This document shows, one piece after another, positions 20,445 through 33,191 of a DNA stretch of 64,000 nt. A program made the translations under genes and the position numbers. Location of the stretch: NCBI GenBank assembly GCA_020633125.1, contig JACKEH010000018.1, forward strand, positions 1 to 64,000, written 5' to 3'. How positions within the stretch are numbered: the stretch's first letter is position 1; each line of letters begins with the position of its first letter. This DNA is from Sandaracinus sp. (GTDB lineage Bacteria; Myxococcota_A; Polyangia; Polyangiales; Houyiibacteriaceae). Under the pieces are notes generated by a model. It ran no database searches. It was not told the origin of the DNA and saw only the letters and a program-made list of their open reading frames with translations.

Positions 20445-23400
20445 TCACTCCACGTCGCCGAAGATCGGCAAGCCCAGCATGCGTGACGCGGACGAGGCTC
20501 CCGTGCCGCCCCAACATCGCAACGTTCCGTCGGCCACACGTCCACAGGCGCTGTCGGCCCCGGTCGCGAGCGCTTCGAAGTCGACGCCGTGCGCGGCGGG
20601 CACCGGCGCGAGCACGTCGGTCGTCGCCCCGAGGCCGAGACGGTCCGCGCTCCCTTCGCCCCAAGCGACCCATCCACCGACCGCGCGCCGCGCGAAACAA
20701 CCGCGGTCACACACCAAGTCGGTCGCGTCCGAGAGCCCGCTCACCGCGACGGGCGTCGTGTGGTCCATCCCGTCGCCCGCGCCGAGCTCTCCCGCGGAGC
20801 CTTCTCCGAAACACACGACCTCCCCCGTCGCGCGCCGCACACACGTCGAGTGGTATCCGACGCCGAGCTGCACCACGTCGGTGAGGCCCGCCACTTCGGT
20901 CGGAGCATCCAGGTCGGTCGTCGCGCCCTGCCCGAGGCGACCGCTCCCGCCACGTCCCCAACACCACACGCGCCCACCGGCGCGGCCACAGACGTGCGAT
21001 TGGCCCGCGCCGAGCTCGTCGAACGAGGGGCCCCCGACCGCGTGAGGCGTCGTGCAATCGACGCCGCCGCACACGCTCGCGCTCGCATCGCCCCAGCACC
21101 ACGCTGCGCCGGAAGTGTCGAGCGCGCAGGTGAAACGCTCCCCGACTGCAATCGTCGTGACGGCGCCCATCGCGCTCGCATCGACCGCCGTGGGCACCCG
21201 CGCGGAGCTCGTTCCCGCGACGTCGCCCGCGCGTCCTTGGCTCCAACACCAGACCTCACCCGCCACGTTTCGTGCGCACGTGCGTTGGCGATGCGTGTCG
21301 ACCTCCACCGCGGAGAGCCCGAGGGGCTCCGGCTCGTAGCGCAGCAGCAGATCGCCCACCCCGAGCGCGCCCGAAGAGCTCGAGCCCCAACAAAACAACG
21401 CGCCGCTCTCGATCGCGCAGGCGTGGGTCATACCGACCGCGAATCCGTCGACCGCCCGCAATCGCGCGACCGGCTCGGCGGCGCTTCCGTCACGCCGCAG
21501 GCCGTCGCCGAGCGGTTCGTTCGAACGCCCGAAACACCGAATGCCTCCGCCCACGCGCTCGACGCAGCAATGCGCACGACCACACGACACCGCCTCCGCG
21601 TCGGTCACGAACGAGACCTCCGCTTCGTTCACGCTCGTGGTGCCCACGTTGGTGCCGAGATAGCCGTCGGTCTCGCGGCCCCAACACCGCAAGGTGCCGT
21701 CGTCGCGCAGGCCGCAGCTGTGAAAGTAGGCCGGCGCCACGTCGCGCGCGACGGACATCGGAAGCAGTGGCGAGGGCGTATCCATCGCCGTGCCACGCGC
21801 GCCGCCCGCGAAGTCGCCCCAACACTGCCAAGTGCCCGCCACCTCCGCGCATCCGACGACCGGATACGGCAACGAGGGGGCAGGCTCGCCGCCGAGCGAG
21901 AGCTTCGACGCGTCGCGGAGCACCAACACCGGCAGCTCGGCGTTCACGTTCGCCCCGCCGACGCCGCTGTAGCCCCAGCACCAGACGTCCCCTTCGAAGC
22001 GCCGCGCACACGTCGTGTAGCCCGCCGCTTCGAGCTCGACGACTCCGTCCAGGCTCGGCAGCCGCGTCGGCGTGCGGTGGAGCTCCCGATCGCCAGTCCC
22101 GAGCTCGCCGAACTCGTTGACGCCCCAACACCACACCGTCCCGTCGCGGCGAAGCGCGCACGAATGCACCCAGCCGGTCGCCACCTGCACGACGTCGGTG
22201 ATCGCCGGCTGAACCGGCGCGTCCGGCACCGTGGTGGTGCCGTCCCCGAGCTGCCCGAACGCGTTCGCGCCGACGCAGCGCACCGTGCCGTCGATCAGAA
22301 GCGCGCACGCGTGGTGCCCGGTCATCGCGACCTGCCGCACCGTCTCACTCGCCATCGTCACCGGCGCGGGCGCGGGCGTCTCGAGCACGCCTTGCATCGT
22401 GCCCCAACACGCGAACGACGCGCCCCCTCGGCAAGCCGCCGTGACGCCGACCGCGACCCCACGCCGCTCGTGGCACCCGGCCTCGCATACGCCGCTCGCA
22501 CATTGGACGTCGGTGCCTTCGTCCACGTCACCGTCGCAATCGTCGTCTCCGCCGTCACACCGCTCGCGCCGGCTCGGGTTCGCGAAGGCATTCGTGTCGT
22601 CGCAGTCGTCGGCCTCGAACCCACCCACGCACGTCGCGCCCAACGGAGCGTGTCCGTCGTCGTCGCGATCCTCGCGCTCCTCGACGCCGCCCGGCGAAGG
22701 CGCCGAGCAATCGTCGTCGAGCCGGTTGCAGCGTTCTTCGGCCCCCGGAAAGGCCGCCGCGTCGTCGGGTCGGCAATCGCCCGCCACCGGCGCGTAGCCT
22801 TCGGGCGCGTCGCACGAGGCTACCGCGAGCGTGTCGCCCTCGACGCCGAAGCCGTCGCCGTCCACGTCGCGGTAGAAGACGTTGCCTTCGATCTCGTCGA
22901 CGCGCTCGTCGCAATCGTCGTCGACCTCGTTGCACGCTTCGGCGGCCCCGGGATGCCGGCTCGCGGTGGTGTCGTCGCAATCGTCGTTCGTGTCGGCGTA
23001 GCCGTCCGGCTCCACGCACCGCGCGACGGGCTCGGCCGAAGCGTCGCCGTGTCCGTCTCCGTCGGCGTCGATCCAGAACGAGGTGGTCTCGAACCCTTCG
23101 TCCACGAAGCCGTCGCAGTCGTCGTCGCTTCCGTCGCAACGTTCTTCGGCGCCGGGTCGTGCGTCGGCGCGCGTGTCGTCGCAATCGGGGCCACGCGCGA
23201 CGCCGTCCTGCACCACGACACCCTCGCAGCTCGAGTCGGCGCCCGCGTTCGAACAAGCGGCGCTCGTGGCACCGTCCATGTCGGCGTCACGCACGCCGAC
23301 CGTGCACGGGTCGCAATCCTGATCGACCGCGTCGCAGAGCTCGACGTTGCCGGGAAATCGACGTGCATCGTCGTCGTCGCAGTCGTCGCCGCCGCACGCC

Positions 23401-23930
23401 CCGCTTCGCGCGCCGTCGCCGTCCACGTCGCAGTTCACGACCGGCCCGCCCCCTTCGCAGACCCCCGCGCGTTCGGCCCAGGATTCCACGGGCACCGACA
23501 CCGGCTCGCAGAGGCCGTCGTCTCCGCAGGTGCCCTCGCAGCGCGCGCCCTCACACACGCTCGAAAGCCGAAGCGTCACGGGAAGCGTCACGCCCGCCAC
23601 GAACCCCGTCTCCACCACGCGTTCCACCAAGCGCGTGCCCGTCGGCCCGAAGAGCCGCGCGACCAGCCTCACGCGGCGGCCTTCTTCCCCTTCGATGCCG
23701 AAGCTCAGCCCACCGTCGGCGAGCTCCGAGCCTTCCCACGCGCGCGTGACCTCGAGAGCCGACGGGTCGTCCGCGTCCACGGCGGCGACGCGAATCGAAC
23801 CGATCTCTCCGGGCGAGTAGTCGGTGCAAAGCGAGACCAAGAGCTGCGTCGGCTCGGCCGCGCATCCCATCGTCAGCGTCGCGACGAGCCACACCATGCA
23901 CCGGCGAGCCCTCGTCCCCTCGTCTCCCAT
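20445..23930 (-). CDS. Large lipoprotein with MopE-type motifs and RCC1 repeats
   Basis: A 1161-residue protein. MVWLVATLTMGC carries the lipobox TMGC; the start may be 23930 or the in-frame ATG at 23897. After a beta-rich N-terminal domain (to ~150) come several D-x-D-x-D-G and MopE-type motifs (CDGSDDDCDGFVDEGF, CNEVDDDCDERVDE, CDGGDDDCDGDVDE), suggesting metal binding. From ~490 to the end there are RCC1/BNR-like blades of ~50 residues (for example HSCALRRDGTVWCWGVNEFG), predicting one or two seven-bladed propellers. Probably surface-exposed; partner unknown. It converges with the PEGA gene. Confidence 0.88.
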   Translation of the reverse strand: MGDEGTRARRCMVWLVATLTMGCAAEPTQLLVSLCTDYSPGEIGSIRVAAVDADDPSALEVTRAWEGSELADGGLSFGIEGEEGRRVRLVARLFGPTGTRLVERVVETGFVAGVTLPVTLRLSSVCEGARCEGTCGDDGLCEPVSVPVESWAERAGVCEGGGPVVNCDVDGDGARSGACGGDDCDDDDARRFPGNVELCDAVDQDCDPCTVGVRDADMDGATSAACSNAGADSSCEGVVVQDGVARGPDCDDTRADARPGAEERCDGSDDDCDGFVDEGFETTSFWIDADGDGHGDASAEPVARCVEPDGYADTNDDCDDTTASRHPGAAEACNEVDDDCDERVDEIEGNVFYRDVDGDGFGVEGDTLAVASCDAPEGYAPVAGDCRPDDAAAFPGAEERCNRLDDDCSAPSPGGVEEREDRDDDGHAPLGATCVGGFEADDCDDTNAFANPSRRERCDGGDDDCDGDVDEGTDVQCASGVCEAGCHERRGVAVGVTAACRGGASFACWGTMQGVLETPAPAPVTMASETVRQVAMTGHHACALLIDGTVRCVGANAFGQLGDGTTTVPDAPVQPAITDVVQVATGWVHSCALRRDGTVWCWGVNEFGELGTGDRELHRTPTRLPSLDGVVELEAAGYTTCARRFEGDVWCWGYSGVGGANVNAELPVLVLRDASKLSLGGEPAPSLPYPVVGCAEVAGTWQCWGDFAGGARGTAMDTPSPLLPMSVARDVAPAYFHSCGLRDDGTLRCWGRETDGYLGTNVGTTSVNEAEVSFVTDAEAVSCGRAHCCVERVGGGIRCFGRSNEPLGDGLRRDGSAAEPVARLRAVDGFAVGMTHACAIESGALFCWGSSSSGALGVGDLLLRYEPEPLGLSAVEVDTHRQRTCARNVAGEVWCWSQGRAGDVAGTSSARVPTAVDASAMGAVTTIAVGERFTCALDTSGAAWCWGDASASVCGGVDCTTPHAVGGPSFDELGAGQSHVCGRAGGRVWCWGRGGSGRLGQGATTDLDAPTEVAGLTDVVQLGVGYHSTCVRRATGEVVCFGEGSAGELGAGDGMDHTTPVAVSGLSDATDLVCDRGCFARRAVGGWVAWGEGSADRLGLGATTDVLAPVPAAHGVDFEALATGADSACGRVADGTLRCWGGTGASSASRMLGLPIFGDVE

Positions 23931-24012
23931 GCCTCGTTGCTACCCCAACCGGCGCCGGGGGCCAACTCGGGTCGTTCACGCGACGACGCCCACGTCTCCG
24001 TGGGCGTCTTCT

Positions 24013-27726
<3,714 letters not shown>

Positions 27727-27736
27727 CGGATACCTC

Positions 27737-28804
27737 TCACCGTCGGCCCTTCGGCCGCTTGGACGACGGTCCCTCGGACCGTTCGGAAGTCGAAACGCGG
27801 CGCCCGGAGGCGCGTTGCGTGGAGTCTTGGGCACGCTCGGAGGTCGCGCCGTCGTTCACCGCCGAAGCGGTCAGAACCTCGTAGTGCGGCGCTTTGCGCT
27901 CGCGGCTGGTGACGTCACACGCGGCCACCCGAAGGCCGGCGGCGCGGAGCATGGATCGCAGAGCCTCGGGCGTAAAACCCGCGTGTCGGTGACCGTAAGG
28001 CGCCGTCGAGTCCGCGTGGCCGTGTTCGGCCAACGTGACCACCGCGAGCGAGCCTCCCCGGCGAAGCACCCGCGCGGCCTCGGCGAGCGCCACGCTCGGC
28101 ACCTCCGCGTGCACGAGCACGTGAAAGAGGAGCACCTGGTCGAACGACGCGTCGGCGAAGGGCAGCCGCTCCATCTCGCCGAGCTCGAAACGCGCGTTGC
28201 CCAACCCCTTGGTTCGCCGACGGGCCGCGCCGAGCACCTTCTCGCTGCGATCGAGCCCGACGTACGAACGGCTCCGCGGCGCGAGAAGGCGCGCGCTCCA
28301 ACCGTCCCCACAGCCGACGTCGAGCACGTCACCGAGGGTCAGCAGGCTCGACACCCCGTGCACGAGCGACTCCCAGGTGCGGCCCGGCGACCAATGCCGC
28401 TCCATCTCGCCCGCGACGGTGTCCGGCCACGCCGCCTTTTCTTGCGCACGAAGCCGAGCCTCGCGTCGCTCCGCGTCGGTGCGCAGCGTCGCGTCGGAGA
28501 GGCTCGCGCGCAGCATTCCCCACAGGGCCTTCGCCGCGCTCGGCATCGACGCGCTCGCCCGGTAGAGCGTGGAGCTTCCGACCCGGCGATCGTGCAGCAC
28601 CGAAGCCTCGCGAAGCTTGCCGAGGTGCGTCGACACGCGCGATTGCGGCAGGTCCGTGATCGCGACCAAATCCGCGACGCTCAGCTCGTGCTCTTCGAGC
28701 AACGCGAGCAGCCGCAGACGCGTGGCGTCCCCGAAGAGGTGGAGCCACGCGGTCGACGCCTCGAGGGAGACCTCGTCGGCGCGGTCGGTACGTTGGTCGA
28801 TCAC
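27737..28804 (-). CDS. ArsR-family regulator fused to SAM-dependent methyltransferase (SahR-like)
   Basis: A 355-residue fusion. Residues ~15-95 are an ArsR winged helix (GDATRLRLLALLEEHELSVADL, LPQSRVSTHLGKLREA). Residues ~155-300 are a class I methyltransferase with the SAM loop VLDVGCGDGWSA. The start must be the GTG at 28804, because the frame is closed by a stop 19 nt upstream. ArsR-methyltransferase fusions next to metH or metF in Proteobacteria are called SahR and respond to S-adenosylhomocysteine; here its place 10 bp upstream of metH supports the same role. The palindrome at 28810-28833 is a likely operator. Confidence 0.88.
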   Translation of the reverse strand: MIDQRTDRADEVSLEASTAWLHLFGDATRLRLLALLEEHELSVADLVAITDLPQSRVSTHLGKLREASVLHDRRVGSSTLYRASASMPSAAKALWGMLRASLSDATLRTDAERREARLRAQEKAAWPDTVAGEMERHWSPGRTWESLVHGVSSLLTLGDVLDVGCGDGWSARLLAPRSRSYVGLDRSEKVLGAARRRTKGLGNARFELGEMERLPFADASFDQVLLFHVLVHAEVPSVALAEAARVLRRGGSLAVVTLAEHGHADSTAPYGHRHAGFTPEALRSMLRAAGLRVAACDVTSRERKAPHYEVLTASAVNDGATSERAQDSTQRASGRRVSTSERSEGPSSKRPKGRR

Positions 28805-28809
28805 GAAAG

Positions 28810-28833
28810 GGTCATCCGGATATCAGGATGACC
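28810..28833. promoter_or_regulatory. 24-bp palindrome, probable operator of the ArsR/metH operon
   Basis: Arms GGTCATCC and GGATGACC flank a GATATC centre, with a single mismatched pair (28818/28825) in 12. It begins 6 nt before the GTG of the ArsR-methyltransferase gene, so a bound repressor would block initiation. Length, symmetry and place fit an ArsR-type dimer site; binding itself is inferred. Confidence 0.7.
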
Positions 28834-28952
28834 GGATACTACTCGCTCGAACCCGGAACGCCACCCCCCGATCGAAGGGGATTCTCACGGCTCATGCGCC
28901 TGTCCGGCCTCACCCGTCGCCACTCGGTAGCCCGGGTGCTACAGGTCGGGAC

Positions 28953-29747
28953 GTGAAGCTTCAGAGCAGCCCGCCGCCGCGCCCCCGCCCGCGCCCCTAC
29001 CCGCCGGCGCTCTACGCGGCCGTGCACACCGGCAACGCCGGCGACGTCGCGTATTACCGTCGTGCGACGACGGGCGCGAAGTCCGTGCTCGAGCTCGGCT
29101 GCGGCTACGGCCGCGTGCTCGAAGGCCTCACGCGCGAACGCTCGCTCGAGGTGTACGGCCTCGACGTCGACGGCGGCCTGCTCGAGATGGCGAAAGAACG
29201 TGCGCCCCGCGCGACCGTCGTCCCCGGCGACATGCGGGACTTCGATCTCGGCCGACGCTTCGATCGCGTCTTCGTTCCCTACAACGGCGCGTATTGCCTC
29301 CTCGACGAGGAGTCGCTGCTCTCGATGCTGCGCTGCGCGCGCACGCACCTGACCGAAGGCGGTCTGCTCGTGCTCGATGCCTACGCGGCGGACGCCTTCC
29401 ACCACGACGCCGAAGACGAAGACGAGAGCGGCGCCTGGGATGCGCCTGGCTTCGTGAAGTCGGTCGAAGCGCTCGGTACGTCGTGGGACGTGCACGAGCA
29501 GTCGCGTTGGGATCGCGGCGCGCAGCGCATCGACGCCGTGTACACGCACGTGCCGGCCGACGGTGGTCGCAGCGTCGTGGCCGCGATCCCGCAACGCTAC
29601 TTGCTGACGGCCGAGCTGCCCGAGCTCTTCGCCAAGGCGGGCCTCGCGCTCGTCGCGTTGCAGGGCGGCTTCGACCAGAGCGCGTTCGACGAAGAAGAGT
29701 CGTCGGTCTTCGTCGCCATCGCGACGCCGGTCGACGCCACGGCCTGA
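28953..29747 (+). CDS. Class I SAM-dependent methyltransferase
   Basis: A 264-residue protein starting at a GTG (28953; VKLQSSPPPRPRPRPYPP). The SAM-binding motif is VLELGCGYGRVLEG, followed by an acidic loop after strand 2 (VYGLDVDGGLLEMA) and the post-II motif PGDMRDFDLGRRFD. This is a Methyltransf_25-type enzyme of unknown substrate. It faces away from the ArsR-metH operon and may share its divergent promoter region; a role in methyl metabolism is only suggested by position. Confidence 0.85.
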   Translation: MKLQSSPPPRPRPRPYPPALYAAVHTGNAGDVAYYRRATTGAKSVLELGCGYGRVLEGLTRERSLEVYGLDVDGGLLEMAKERAPRATVVPGDMRDFDLGRRFDRVFVPYNGAYCLLDEESLLSMLRCARTHLTEGGLLVLDAYAADAFHHDAEDEDESGAWDAPGFVKSVEALGTSWDVHEQSRWDRGAQRIDAVYTHVPADGGRSVVAAIPQRYLLTAELPELFAKAGLALVALQGGFDQSAFDEEESSVFVAIATPVDATA

Positions 29748-29787
29748 ACACCGAAGGGCCGAACGCGCACCTCGAAGCGAGACGCCC

Positions 29788-29804
29788 GTTCCGGCTTACG
29801 GAAC
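29788..29804. terminator. Weak hairpin between convergent genes
   Basis: GTTCCG and CGGAAC pair around a 5-nt loop between the methyltransferase and the SDR genes, which converge here. There is no T tract, so a terminator role is uncertain. Confidence 0.3.
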
Positions 29805-29819
29805 CACCTCCGGAAGCAA

Positions 29820-30647
29820 TTACTTCAGGAAGCGGTCCGCCAACCCGAAGCGCTGCATCGTACGAAGCGCCGCGCGGTAGGCCCCCGGCGCGAAGCGTTT
29901 GCTGCGCCAGACGAAGCGCGCGTCTTGCTGCGGCAGAAGCAGGAACTCGTCCTTCTCCACGCCCCGGAGCGCGAAGCGCGCGACCCCCTCCGCCGTCGCG
30001 CTCGCCCGCCGGAAGAACGCCTCGGCCTGCGCCTTCTGCTTCGGGTCGGAGCCGCGAAAGCTCTCCATCAAGTTCGTCGGAAAGAACGTCGGGCAGAGCA
30101 CGCTCACCCCGACGCCGAAAGGCGCGAGCTCGGCTTCCAGCGTCTCGGAGAGCGCGATGACGCCCGCCTTGCCGACGTTGTAAGGACCCATCTCCGGCAA
30201 GGTCGCGATGCCCGCCGCACTCGCGACGTTGAGCACGTGGCCCGAACGTTGCGCGCGAAACGTCGGCACGAAGGCGTGGCAGCCGTAGATGACGCCCCAG
30301 AGGTTCACGCGCAGCGCGAACTCCCAGTCTTCGAGGCTCGCTTCACCGACCGGCCCCGCGACCGCGACGCCCGCGTTGTTCACGAGCAAGTCGATGCGAC
30401 CGAGGGCTTCGACGCTCGCTTCGGCCAGCGCCGCCACGTCCGCCGCGTCGCCCACGTCGCAGCGACGGACGAAGGCCTCGCCGCCGGCCTTCACGAGCTC
30501 GTCCGCGGTCTCGGCGGCGCGTGCGTCGTTCAAATCCGCGATCATCACGCGCCCCCCACGCGCGGCGAGCTGCAGCGCGAACGCACGGCCGAGGCCGCTC
30601 GCGCCACCCGTGATCACCGCCGTCGGCTTGGAAGGAAGCTTGCTCAT
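29820..30647 (-). CDS. SDR-family oxidoreductase (third gene of monooxygenase operon)
   Basis: A 275-residue classical SDR: TGGASGLG at 13-20, NNAG at 90-93, catalytic S143, Y156 and K160. An Asp after strand 2 (IADLN) suggests NAD preference. Its ATG overlaps the stop of the upstream monooxygenase gene (ATGA at 30644-30647), so translation is probably coupled. In the mycobacterial mymA operon an SDR also follows the monooxygenase; a role in oxidising or reducing an alcohol/ketone handled by that enzyme is inferred. Confidence 0.9.
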   Translation of the reverse strand: MSKLPSKPTAVITGGASGLGRAFALQLAARGGRVMIADLNDARAAETADELVKAGGEAFVRRCDVGDAADVAALAEASVEALGRIDLLVNNAGVAVAGPVGEASLEDWEFALRVNLWGVIYGCHAFVPTFRAQRSGHVLNVASAAGIATLPEMGPYNVGKAGVIALSETLEAELAPFGVGVSVLCPTFFPTNLMESFRGSDPKQKAQAEAFFRRASATAEGVARFALRGVEKDEFLLLPQQDARFVWRSKRFAPGAYRAALRTMQRFGLADRFLK

Positions 30648-32179
30648 GTCGTCCTCTCCACGGGGCTCTTGGCGGCGCCCGTCATGCGAACCTCGCCGCG
30701 CAAATCCGCATGCGTACGACGGGTCGGCTCGAAGGCCATCGCCTCTTCGTCGACGCGTCGCGTCCGCCACCAATACTCGAAGGTGAAGCCGGGCCAGAGC
30801 GTCCGGTTCTTCCCGTGCTCGTCGAGGTACCACGACGCGCATCCCGAGGCCCAGACGGTGCGCTCGAGCCGCTTCTGAATCCCCACGTTGAACGCGTGTT
30901 GCGCCGAAGGTCGGGGCTCGACCGTGGCCGCGTTCTTCCGATCGCGCGCCGCCCGCAGCCCGAGCACGTGGTGAATCTGGGCCTCGATCATGAAGACCAT
31001 CGAGTTGTGCCCGAGCCCCGTGTTCGGCCCCATCAAGAGGTAGAGGTTCGGGAAGCCGTTCACCGTGGTTCCGAGGTGCGACTCGATGCCGTCGGCCCAC
31101 GCTTCCGCGAGCCGCACGCCACGCCGCCCGACCACCTCGACCGGCGTGAGGAAATCCGCCACCGCGAAGCCGGTCGCGTACGCGATCACGTCGACCTCAC
31201 GAAGCTCGCCGCTCCGCGTGCGAATACCCCACGGCTCGATGCGCGCGATGCCGTCCGTGACGACGTCGACGTGCGGCCGCGCGAGCGCGCGGTAGTAGTC
31301 GTTCGAGAGCAAGATGCGTTTGCAGCCCGCCTTGAAGGTCGGCGTGACCTTCGCGCGAAGCGACGTGTCGCGAATCTGCCGCTGGATGTGCCGCCGCCCG
31401 AGCGTCTCCGCGACCGCCATCACGCGCGGCTCGAGCGTCATGCCCACCGCCGCGAGCTCCGCCGAGGCGTAGATGCGCGCGCGATGCGCCTGGCGTCGCC
31501 ACCGCGAGCGTTCGAAGCGGCGCTTCTCGGCCTCGGTGTACGCGCGATCCGGCTTCGGCAGCACCCACGGCGCGGTGCGCTGGAAGACGTCGAGATGCGC
31601 GACCTCTTTGGCGACCTCGGGCACGATCTGGATCGCGCTCGCACCGGTGCCGACCACCGCCACGCGTTTGCCCGCGAGCGAGACCGCGTGATCCCACGCC
31701 GCGCTGTGAAACGAAGGGCCCTCGAAGGTCTCCATGCCTTCGAACGAAGGCAACGCGGGACGGCTCAGCGCGCCCACGCCGAACACGAGATCGCGCGCCT
31801 CGACCTCGCCTCGAGGCGTGCTCAGGCGCCACACGCCGCGCGTCTCGTCGAAGACTGCGCGCGTCACCGGGCACTCGAAGCGCAAGTGCGAGTCGAGCTT
31901 CCACTCCTGCGCACACCGCTCGAGGTATTCGCGAATCTCGTGGTGGGGCGAGTACGCCCGCGACCAACGCGGGTTCGGCGCGAACGAAAAGCTGTAGAGG
32001 TGCGAGGGCACGTCGCACGCGCAGCCCGGGTAGTGGTTCTCGCGCCAGGTGCCGCCGACGCTCGACGCCTTCTCGAAGATCACGAAGTCGCGATCCCCCG
32101 CGTCCGCGAGGCGCATCGCCATGCCGAGCCCCGAAAAACCGGTGCCGACGATGGCGGTCCCGAAACGTTCGATCGTCAT
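30644..32179 (-). CDS. Flavin monooxygenase, Baeyer-Villiger type
   Basis: A 511-residue FAD/NADPH enzyme. The FAD loop GTGFSG lies at 12-17, the NADPH loop GTGASA at 177-182, and the Baeyer-Villiger fingerprint F-x-G-x-x-x-H-x-x-x-W-D at 152-163. These enzymes insert one oxygen atom next to a carbonyl group, or oxidise soft heteroatoms. The best functional parallel is MymA of mycobacteria, given the neighbouring SDR and AraC-type regulator. The start at 32179 overlaps the stop of the upstream gene by four bases, and its own stop overlaps the next start. Confidence 0.92.
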   Translation of the reverse strand: MTIERFGTAIVGTGFSGLGMAMRLADAGDRDFVIFEKASSVGGTWRENHYPGCACDVPSHLYSFSFAPNPRWSRAYSPHHEIREYLERCAQEWKLDSHLRFECPVTRAVFDETRGVWRLSTPRGEVEARDLVFGVGALSRPALPSFEGMETFEGPSFHSAAWDHAVSLAGKRVAVVGTGASAIQIVPEVAKEVAHLDVFQRTAPWVLPKPDRAYTEAEKRRFERSRWRRQAHRARIYASAELAAVGMTLEPRVMAVAETLGRRHIQRQIRDTSLRAKVTPTFKAGCKRILLSNDYYRALARPHVDVVTDGIARIEPWGIRTRSGELREVDVIAYATGFAVADFLTPVEVVGRRGVRLAEAWADGIESHLGTTVNGFPNLYLLMGPNTGLGHNSMVFMIEAQIHHVLGLRAARDRKNAATVEPRPSAQHAFNVGIQKRLERTVWASGCASWYLDEHGKNRTLWPGFTFEYWWRTRRVDEEAMAFEPTRRTHADLRGEVRMTGAAKSPVERTT

Positions 32180-33021
32180 CGCACCGCCTCCGCGTCGAAG
32201 CCCGCGCGCCAGGTGTCGAAGGCCGCCTGCGCGTCGACGTCGTTCGGATGAAAGCCCGGCCGAAACCACGAGAGCCAATGCCACCACATCGCGCGCATCG
32301 CGCCGGGTTTTCCGAAGAGCCAGAAGAGCAGCTGTGCGTGCTCTCGCGGCGAGAGCACGATCCCGTCGGCCTTCAGGATGCGCACGTGGTGCTCCACGAC
32401 CTTCGACCAGAAGATCACGGTCGCCATCAGCATCACGATCGAACGCTCCGCGTAGAAGCCGCCCGCCGCCTCGTAGACGTCGAAGGCCACCGCCTTGTGC
32501 TCGTTCTCTTCGGCCGCGTGCCAGCGCCAGAGCTCGGCCATGCTCGGATGGGCGCCTTCGAGCAGCTCGGGCCGGGTGAGGATCAGGTAGCCCATCACGC
32601 CCGTGAAGTGCTCGAGCGCCGCGGTCGCCGCCAGCTGCCAACGTTTGGGCAGACGCTTCTGCACGCGATCGAGCAGGCGCGCGACGCTCGCCTCCATCGC
32701 TTCGATCGGAAGACCTTGCTCGGCGAGCATCGCGTTGTAGCCGTCGTGCTCGCGGCCGTGAATGCCCTCTTGGGCGCAGAAGTCGCGAATCGCGCGCCGC
32801 ATCGCGGGGTCGTCCTCCACCACGTGCCGATGCGCGTTCAGGCTCGCCATGAAGAAGCGCTCCCCGACCGGGAAGAAGACGCTGAGGTTGTCGAAGAAGC
32901 GGGTCACGTTCAGCCCCGCGGGATGCCAAGCGCGCGGTACGTGGGCCCCGAGCGAGAAGCGCGGGTTGCGGACCTCGATCGCGACGGGCGTGCGGGCCGC
33001 GTGGGTGCTCGATGCGCTCAT
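32176..33021 (-). CDS. Predicted metal-dependent hydrolase (PF10118-type), first gene of the operon
   Basis: A 281-residue all-helical protein. It has spaced Glu/His residues typical of a di-iron, ferritin-like centre: FMASLNAHRHVVEDDP, CAQEGIHGREHDGYN, ALEHFTG, and WHAAEENEHKAVAFDV. This matches the family annotated as predicted metal-dependent hydrolases, often beside flavin monooxygenases or in lipid metabolism. It is the first of three genes joined by ATGA overlaps. The enzymatic reaction is not established. Confidence 0.85.
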   Translation of the reverse strand: MSASSTHAARTPVAIEVRNPRFSLGAHVPRAWHPAGLNVTRFFDNLSVFFPVGERFFMASLNAHRHVVEDDPAMRRAIRDFCAQEGIHGREHDGYNAMLAEQGLPIEAMEASVARLLDRVQKRLPKRWQLAATAALEHFTGVMGYLILTRPELLEGAHPSMAELWRWHAAEENEHKAVAFDVYEAAGGFYAERSIVMLMATVIFWSKVVEHHVRILKADGIVLSPREHAQLLFWLFGKPGAMRAMWWHWLSWFRPGFHPNDVDAQAAFDTWRAGFDAEAVR

Positions 33022-33115
33022 GAATCACCTCCCGTCGGGCCCACGGCGAGTCGCCACGTGAAGCCCCGACCTTCGACACGATGCGAGTGAAGACCTTTCC
33101 CGCGGAGGTCCGGGC

Positions 33116-33174
33116 GTGCCAAGCTTTTGTCAATTCGGGCCAACCCGCTGCTTTTCTCGCGCCAATCCGTAGTC
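33116..33174. promoter_or_regulatory. Three direct repeats, probable AraC-type operator
   Basis: In the 170-bp divergent promoter between the monooxygenase operon (start 33021) and the AraC gene (start 33192), the pattern GnGCCAAnCnnnnG occurs three times, beginning at 33116, 33137 and 33159. The 21- and 22-bp spacing places the copies on the same helix face, as in direct-repeat sites of AraC/XylS activators. Binding is inferred. Confidence 0.6.
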
Positions 33175-33191
33175 CCCCCGGTAGCCCTGCC

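Noticed and set aside
27727..27736. Cobalamin or SAM riboswitch upstream of metH
   Set aside because: Only 10 bp separate metH from the gene before it, leaving no room; nor is a riboswitch-like structure seen upstream of the operon start.
33126..33150. TTGTCA as a -35 box of the AraC gene
   Set aside because: No matching -10 at a proper distance; the bases are better explained as part of the first direct repeat region.
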